Source: Streptomyces sp. S.PB5
GTDB taxonomy: Bacteria > Actinomycetota > Actinomycetes > Streptomycetales > Streptomycetaceae
DNA: 64,000 nt
Assembly (NCBI RefSeq): GCF_030403745.1
Contig: NZ_JAQMWP010000013.1
Coordinates: 62,001 to 126,000 of the forward strand
Reading direction: 5' to 3'
In this document: one piece after another, positions 59,282 to 64,000 of the stretch
How positions within the stretch are numbered: the stretch's first letter is position 1
Layout of the letters: every line of letters begins with the position of its first letter
Notes under the pieces: generated by a model
Databases searched by the model: none
What the model was told of the DNA's origin: nothing
Seen by the model: the letters and a program-made list of their open reading frames with translations, nothing else
Translations under genes and position numbers: made by a program

Positions 59282-61774
59282 TCAGACGGCGCCGGGCGCG
59301 GGTATCTTTCCGGTCGTCTTCTCGTTGTCGGTCCGGCTCACGGTGCATACGGCCTTCTTGAACCCCAGATTCCAGTCGTCCTCATCCGCCACCCAGCCGT
59401 ACACGGTTCGCTCCGAACCCGGCGCCCAAGTCGACTCGAATTTGTTCCCGCAGAGCTTGGTCGCGTTGTCCGCGCCTTTGTCGTAAGTCATGCTTCCGGG
59501 CGCCGCGACGGCCCCGATCACCTGGTCGGTGTGCGGTTTCGCGCAGTCGGTGAGCGGGGCGTTGTAGCCCTCCTCCTCTTCCTCGTAGACCCAGCAGTCG
59601 CCGACGCTCATCTGACCGACCCACAGATTGGAGCCCTCGTCCCGGAACCGGCCCACTTCACCGCCTATCGCGGCATGGCGGCCCAGTACGAGACATGCCG
59701 TACCGCTGTTGGCCGCGGTGAACCCCTCCTTCGTCGGTACGACGGCGTAGCCGCCCGCGTCCGGCAGGGCGTCGACGACCGCGCGCGTCTGGCTCTCACA
59801 GCGCCCCGCGCCCTCGGCGGCCGCGTCGGCGTGGTCGGTGGCCGTGTCGACCGCCACGACCTGCCCGTCCGGCCAGTCGTCGGTACAGCTCACCACGCCC
59901 AGATTCGGCGCCGACTTGAACGGCGTCCCCGACCACACCGCCTGCACACAGTCCCCGGTCTCCAACGGCTCGCTCAGCCCGACGACATCGCCGTACGGCA
60001 GCACGGGCCCGGACGGCGGCGCCGAGACCTTGGGCGAACTGGAGGTCGACGGCTTCTTCGGCGTGGCCACGTCGTCGTCGCCACCGCCGCCCCCGGTCAG
60101 CGAGACGGCCAGCCAGGTCCCGCCGGCGACGACGAGCACGACGGCCACGACGAGCGCGACGACCGCCAGCCGCTTCCGGGCGGGGTTGGGCGGTGGCATC
60201 GCCGGCCCGCCACCGGGCACCCCCGTCCCACCGGTCCCCCACCCGGCACCGAAGGTGCCACCGGGGTACGGCGCGTTGGAGGAACCGTCCGAGTAGGGCG
60301 GGTTCGGATTTCCCGCGCCGGGGACGCCACCCGCGTACGGCCCGTACGGCGTGGGGCCGCCGCCGCCCGCCGGGGGAGGCTGCGCGTAGGGATTTCCGGG
60401 TACGGCGGGCTGCGGCGGCGGAGCGGCCTGCCGCCACGGGTCGTAGGGCCCGGCACCCGGCGCTCCGGCCGGCGTCGCCGGTCCGCCGGCCCCGCCCGGA
60501 CCGCCGGGACCGTACCCGCCCGCACCAGGACCCGCGGCTCCCGGCGTGGCCGGCCCCGCCGCCCCCTGGGGCGTACCGGCCGGGGTGTGCGGCGTCTGAG
60601 GCGTGCTCGGCGTCGGCGGCGCTCCCGGTGTCTGCGGGGCCCCGGGTGTCTGGGGTGTGCCCGGGGTCTGGGGTGTGCCCGGGGTCTGGGGTGTGCCCGG
60701 TCCCGCCGCCGCGGCCCATCCGGGCGGCGCGCTCGCGGCGTACCCGGGCGGACTCCCCACCGTCGGCAGGGCGTACCCGGGCGGAGGGCCGTCCGGCGGG
60801 GCTCCCCGGCCGCCGGGCGAGCCGCCCGCGACGGCCCCGAACGCCTGAGCGGGCGGCCCGAAGCCGTCCGGTGTGCCGCCCGCCGCCGCGGGCCAGGCCG
60901 GTGACGCCCCCTGCACCACCCGCTCCAGCCCCCGCGCCACCGTCTCCGGCGAGGACCTCCGCACCGGGTCCTTCACCAGCAACCCCTGCAGCACGGGCGC
61001 GAGTTCACCGGCCCGCACCATCGGTGTCGGCTCCTCGCCCAGCAGGGCCGTCAGCGTGGCGTAGTCGCCGTGCCGGTCGAAGGGCCCGCGTCCCTCCACC
61101 GCGGAGTACAGCGTCGCCCCCAGCGAGAACAGATCCGCGGCCGGTGTCGGCGGCTCCCCACGCGCGCGTTCCGGCGCCAGGTAGCCCGGTGTGCCGAGGA
61201 TGCCTGCCGTGGCGGTGAGCCGGGGTTCGCGGGACTCGGGCTGGAGGGCGATGCCGTAGTCGGTGAGCAGCACGCGCGCGTACGGGTCGCCCGAAGCGTC
61301 CGACGCCAGCAGGATGTTGGCCGGTTTCACATCCCGGTGCAGGATGCCGATCCGGTGCCCGGCGGTCAGCGCGTCGAGCACGGCGAGCCCGATGCGGGCC
61401 GCCTGGACGGGCAGCAGCGGCCCTGAACGCCGTACGACCGCCTGGAGGTCCACCGCGTCGGGCACGTACTCCATGACGATCCACGGCAGGCCTTCATGCA
61501 CCACCACGTCATGGACCGTCGCCACGTGCGGGTGGCCGCGCAGCCGCGCCGCGTGCCTGGCCTCGCTGCGGGCCCGGGCGATGCGCTGCGCGGGCTCGGT
61601 GGCGTCCATCGGCACGTCCGGGAGCGCGATCTCCTTCATCGCGACCTCGCAGGCCAACTCCTCGTCGTGCGCGAGCCAGACGCGGCCCATGCCGCCCGCG
61701 CCGAGCGTCCGCAGCAGCCGGTACCGGCCGTTGATGACCCTGCCTTCACCTTGATCCGGCGTATCCCCCGCCAT
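59282..61774 (-). CDS. Transmembrane Ser/Thr protein kinase with septum-formation-like outer domain
   Basis: 830 residues; ATG 61774 with GGGAGG just upstream. Kinase domain about 17-285: glycine loop GAGGMGRVW (25-33), Lys47 in AMK, catalytic HRDVKPANILL (His146-), and DYG (172-174) in place of DFG. Next a 240-residue Pro/Gly/Ala/Thr linker with PQTPGTPQTPG repeats, one transmembrane segment (AVVALVVAVVLVVAGGTWLAV), and an outer domain of about 220 residues with several Cys resembling the septum-formation (Septum_form) type (LETGDCVQAVW, VSCTDDW, VGDCWVYE). Probably senses a wall or surface signal. Neighbours do not identify the target. Confidence 0.92.
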   Translation of the reverse strand: MAGDTPDQGEGRVINGRYRLLRTLGAGGMGRVWLAHDEELACEVAMKEIALPDVPMDATEPAQRIARARSEARHAARLRGHPHVATVHDVVVHEGLPWIVMEYVPDAVDLQAVVRRSGPLLPVQAARIGLAVLDALTAGHRIGILHRDVKPANILLASDASGDPYARVLLTDYGIALQPESREPRLTATAGILGTPGYLAPERARGEPPTPAADLFSLGATLYSAVEGRGPFDRHGDYATLTALLGEEPTPMVRAGELAPVLQGLLVKDPVRRSSPETVARGLERVVQGASPAWPAAAGGTPDGFGPPAQAFGAVAGGSPGGRGAPPDGPPPGYALPTVGSPPGYAASAPPGWAAAAGPGTPQTPGTPQTPGTPQTPGAPQTPGAPPTPSTPQTPHTPAGTPQGAAGPATPGAAGPGAGGYGPGGPGGAGGPATPAGAPGAGPYDPWRQAAPPPQPAVPGNPYAQPPPAGGGGPTPYGPYAGGVPGAGNPNPPYSDGSSNAPYPGGTFGAGWGTGGTGVPGGGPAMPPPNPARKRLAVVALVVAVVLVVAGGTWLAVSLTGGGGGDDDVATPKKPSTSSSPKVSAPPSGPVLPYGDVVGLSEPLETGDCVQAVWSGTPFKSAPNLGVVSCTDDWPDGQVVAVDTATDHADAAAEGAGRCESQTRAVVDALPDAGGYAVVPTKEGFTAANSGTACLVLGRHAAIGGEVGRFRDEGSNLWVGQMSVGDCWVYEEEEEGYNAPLTDCAKPHTDQVIGAVAAPGSMTYDKGADNATKLCGNKFESTWAPGSERTVYGWVADEDDWNLGFKKAVCTVSRTDNEKTTGKIPAPGAV

Positions 61775-61988
61775 CACGCCTCCCCCCGAGACCCGAGACA
61801 GCGCGCCTCCCCCGAGAACGCGTGAACTCTGTCTCTCGAAGGTAGCTTCGCACCTGCCACTGACAGGAGCCCTTTTCAGGAGCAATCCCAACAGATCGGG
61901 CACATGGGCCTCAGGGGTGCGCGCACGCCTCAGCGGTCACGCGGATCAGGCGTCAAGCGGAACCCGTCTCACACCGGATCAACGCGTT

Positions 61989-63515
61989 TCACGCCGGATC
62001 GAGGAACCCCTGCTCCACCAGGAGCCGGATCTGCGCCGGCGTACGGTCCCGCAGCAACACCGGATCCTCGCCGACCAGTTGGGCGATCGCGTCCAGGATC
62101 CGCCCCGCGCTCAGCGTCCCGTCGCACACCCCGGCGAACCCCGCGCCGACCGTGTCCACCTTGGTGGCCCGGCGCATTCCGCGGTTCTGCCGCAGCACCA
62201 CATGCTCGGGATCCTCGGCACCGGGCAGCCCGACCTGCTCCTGGACGATCTCGGGCGCGAGCTTGAAATGCCCCGCCAGCAGCGCCGCGTCGTCATGCGC
62301 CCGCAGATAGTCGAGCCGCGCGAAGTGCGCCCGTACGGTGTCGCCGAGCGGCTGCTCGACGGGGTGCGGCCACTCCTCGGCGACGACGGAGGGCTCGGCG
62401 GCACTCGTCCTGCGCAGGGTGATCCAGCCGAACCCGACGGACCTCACCTTGCGCGCCTCGAACTCGTCCAGCCAGGCGTCGTACAGCGCCTGGTACTCGG
62501 CCGGGTCCCCGCGGTGGTCACCGGCGTCCCTGAGCCACAGCTCGGCGTACTGCGTGACGTCCTGCACCTCGCGCTGGACGATCCACGCGTCGCACCCGCG
62601 CGGCACCCACGACCTGAGCCTGTCCTGCCAGTCCTCCCCCTCCACGTGCTGCCAGTTGGCGAGGAACTGCGCGAACCCGCCCTCGTTCAGCCGCTCCCCC
62701 GCCTGCTGAACGAGCGACCGGCACAGATCGTCCCCGCCCATCCCGCCGTCCCGGTACGTGAGCCGCGCACCGGGCGAGATCACGAACGGCGGGTTCGACA
62801 CGATCAGGTCGTACGTCTCCCCGTCCTTGACCGGCTCGAACAGCGAGCCCTCCCGCAGCTCGGCCGCCGGGACGCCGGACAGCGCCAGCGTGAGCCCGGT
62901 GATGTGCAGCGCGCGCGGGTTGAGATCGGTCGCCGTCACGCGCGTGGCGTGCTGTGCGGCGTGCAGGGCCTGGATGCCGGAGCCGGTCCCGAGGTCGAGG
63001 GCGGACGCCACCGGCGTACGGACCGTGATGCCCGCGAGGGTCGTGGAGGCGCCGCCGACGCCGAGCACGACGCCCTCGTCGCGGCTGCCGATGCCTCCGG
63101 CGCCCCCGACGGCGCATCCGAGGTCGGACACGATGAACCAGTCCTCGCCGGCGGGCCCGCCGTACGGCCGTACGTCCACGGTGGCGGCGACCTCATCGCC
63201 GGAAGGACCGCCGACCCGCGTGAGCCACCCGCTGTCCAGACACGCGTCGACGGGCAGTACGTCCGCCACGCGCGCGTGGAGCACCGGCTGCTGCAGCAGG
63301 AAGAGCCGTACGAGCGTCTCCAGCGGGGTGTCCCCGCGGGTCGCCCGGAGCGCGGGCACGGTCTCGCTGCGGGCGAGCGCCGCGTACGCGGGAGCGCCGA
63401 GCAGGTCGAGGAGCCCGTCGGCGGTGAAGGAGGCGCCCAGAAGGGCCTCCCTCAGGCGCGCGGCGACGTCGGGGCGGTCGGCGGAGGGCAGGGGGGCAAG
63501 GCTGGCGTTACTCAC
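61989..63515 (-). CDS. Class I SAM-dependent methyltransferase (HemK/PrmC-like core)
   Basis: 508 residues, GTG start. An N-terminal helical domain (about 1-160) is followed by the SAM-binding core: LDLGTGSGIQALHAA (motif I), VTATDLNPRALH, and the NPPF motif (VSNPPFVIS) typical of N-methyltransferases of the HemK/PrmC/RsmC group. A C-terminal domain of about 130 residues (GDTVRAHFARLDYLRAHDDAALL, LLRDRTPAQIRLLVEQGFL) is shared by the actinobacterial DUF7059-type methyltransferases. Likely methylates Gln/Asn or a nucleic acid base; substrate unknown. Next to topA in streptomycetes. Confidence 0.9.
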   Translation of the reverse strand: MSNASLAPLPSADRPDVAARLREALLGASFTADGLLDLLGAPAYAALARSETVPALRATRGDTPLETLVRLFLLQQPVLHARVADVLPVDACLDSGWLTRVGGPSGDEVAATVDVRPYGGPAGEDWFIVSDLGCAVGGAGGIGSRDEGVVLGVGGASTTLAGITVRTPVASALDLGTGSGIQALHAAQHATRVTATDLNPRALHITGLTLALSGVPAAELREGSLFEPVKDGETYDLIVSNPPFVISPGARLTYRDGGMGGDDLCRSLVQQAGERLNEGGFAQFLANWQHVEGEDWQDRLRSWVPRGCDAWIVQREVQDVTQYAELWLRDAGDHRGDPAEYQALYDAWLDEFEARKVRSVGFGWITLRRTSAAEPSVVAEEWPHPVEQPLGDTVRAHFARLDYLRAHDDAALLAGHFKLAPEIVQEQVGLPGAEDPEHVVLRQNRGMRRATKVDTVGAGFAGVCDGTLSAGRILDAIAQLVGEDPVLLRDRTPAQIRLLVEQGFLDPA

Positions 63516-63578
63516 CCGTCCATTGTGAACCGGCGCCGCAGGCGATGCCTACGGCGCCGGGACCGCACAGGGGCGGAA

Positions 63579-64000
63579 TCAGCTGGTGGTCGCCGACGCC
63601 GAGGCAGAGGCGCTCTTGCAGCTCTCCTGCTCGGACATCGCCTTGCCGACGTCGCCCTCCTCCAGGGTCTTCAGCGCATCGCTGCCGCTGGTGCTGAGCT
63701 TGTCGAGCTCGGTGGCGATGCCCTTGAGGCCGTCGGCGAACTTGGCCTGGTCCTTGGTGTCGAGCTTCTCGACCTTCTGCTGCAGGGAGGCGTACGACGC
63801 CGAGATGCCGTTGAGCTCCTTGACGGCGTTCTTCTGCTTCGTCTCGCCGTTCTCGACGTCCGGCGCCCCGGCCTTCGTCACCGCGGCCCCGATCGCCTTG
63901 TAGGCGTCGGACATGTCCTGGAAGGCCTGCGCGTCGGTCTTCTGGACGTCCTCCGGCGTGCTGTTGTCCGAGGTCTCCTTCTGGATCGCGGCGTTGGCGG
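63579..64000 (-). CDS. Small secreted protein (partial, N-terminus beyond the window)
   Basis: The frame is open to the right edge: 140 codons are visible. The visible part is mostly helical and hydrophilic (NAAIQKETSDNSTPEDVQKT, AFQDMSDAYKAIGAAV, SYASLQQKVEKLDTKDQAKF, GDVGKAMSEQESCKS) and ends in a Ser/Ala repeat SASASASATTS. A single Cys lies near the end. It resembles streptomycete small secreted lipoproteins of this locus; the expected signal peptide lies outside the window. Confidence 0.8.
   Translation of the reverse strand, partial: ANAAIQKETSDNSTPEDVQKTDAQAFQDMSDAYKAIGAAVTKAGAPDVENGETKQKNAVKELNGISASYASLQQKVEKLDTKDQAKFADGLKGIATELDKLSTSGSDALKTLEEGDVGKAMSEQESCKSASASASATTS

Overview
This is chromosomal DNA of a high-GC actinomycete, almost certainly a Streptomyces. 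The evidence is very strong GC bias at third codon positions, frequent GTG starts, a TipA-type regulator, a WhiJ-like XRE / DUF397 / ATP-binding module, an AfsR-type SARP, Cys-free ribosomal protein paralogues behind a Zur-box-like site, and a topA-tmk-holB order typical of the genus. Both edges cut genes: the window opens inside a minus-strand membrane/coiled-coil protein and closes inside a minus-strand small secreted protein.

Positions 1-18200 are conserved core. A membrane esterase and an MprF-like lipid lysyltransferase lead into a plus-strand folate operon (folP, an NTF2-like gene, folB, folK, a DUF3180 membrane protein). This converges on folE, which lies in a minus-strand run with ftsH, hpt, tilS, a DUF2342-type zinc protease and dacB. 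So all four folate genes folE, folB, folK and folP are here. A divergent ppa and a ThrE-like exporter follow, and the exporter converges on a DedA protein with overlapping stop codons.

Positions 18200-31000 are more accessory. They hold a TipA homologue with its promoter dyad and internal TipAS start but without the two thiostrepton-binding cysteines, a short CLC-like channel upstream of a glutamate decarboxylase, an Asp-box lipoprotein, a PadR-controlled DrrAB-like ABC transporter with two operator copies, a DinB protein, an aldehyde dehydrogenase, and an XRE / HATPase / DUF397 module sharing a repeated operator-like element.

Positions 31000-45100 contain the Zur-type alternative ribosomal protein cluster (rpsR, a CobW-like protein with a degenerate P-loop, rpmE, rpmG, divergent rpmB-rpsN), two lipoproteins, a DUF2786 protein, a LysE exporter, a ClpN-HTH protein with a leaderless double-palindrome promoter, a family A DNA polymerase, a 1122-residue SARP regulator, a GT2 glycosyltransferase and a DUF3052 protein whose N-terminus is expanded by a 9-bp repeat.

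Positions 45100-49180 are the most distinctive part. After a beta-lactamase-like gene remnant comes a translationally coupled pair: a lipoprotein with a TTA (bldA-type) codon at position 9, and a TIR - transmembrane - 14x WD40 protein. A terminator and a tRNA-Thr(CGT) gene follow. Codon use here is visibly less GC-biased. This pair is the best candidate for an uncharacterised signalling or defence system.

From 49180 to the end the core resumes on the minus strand: a secreted tripeptidyl-aminopeptidase-like hydrolase, holB, a large membrane-anchored thymidylate kinase fusion, topA, a small membrane protein, a transmembrane Ser/Thr kinase, a class I methyltransferase and the truncated small secreted protein.
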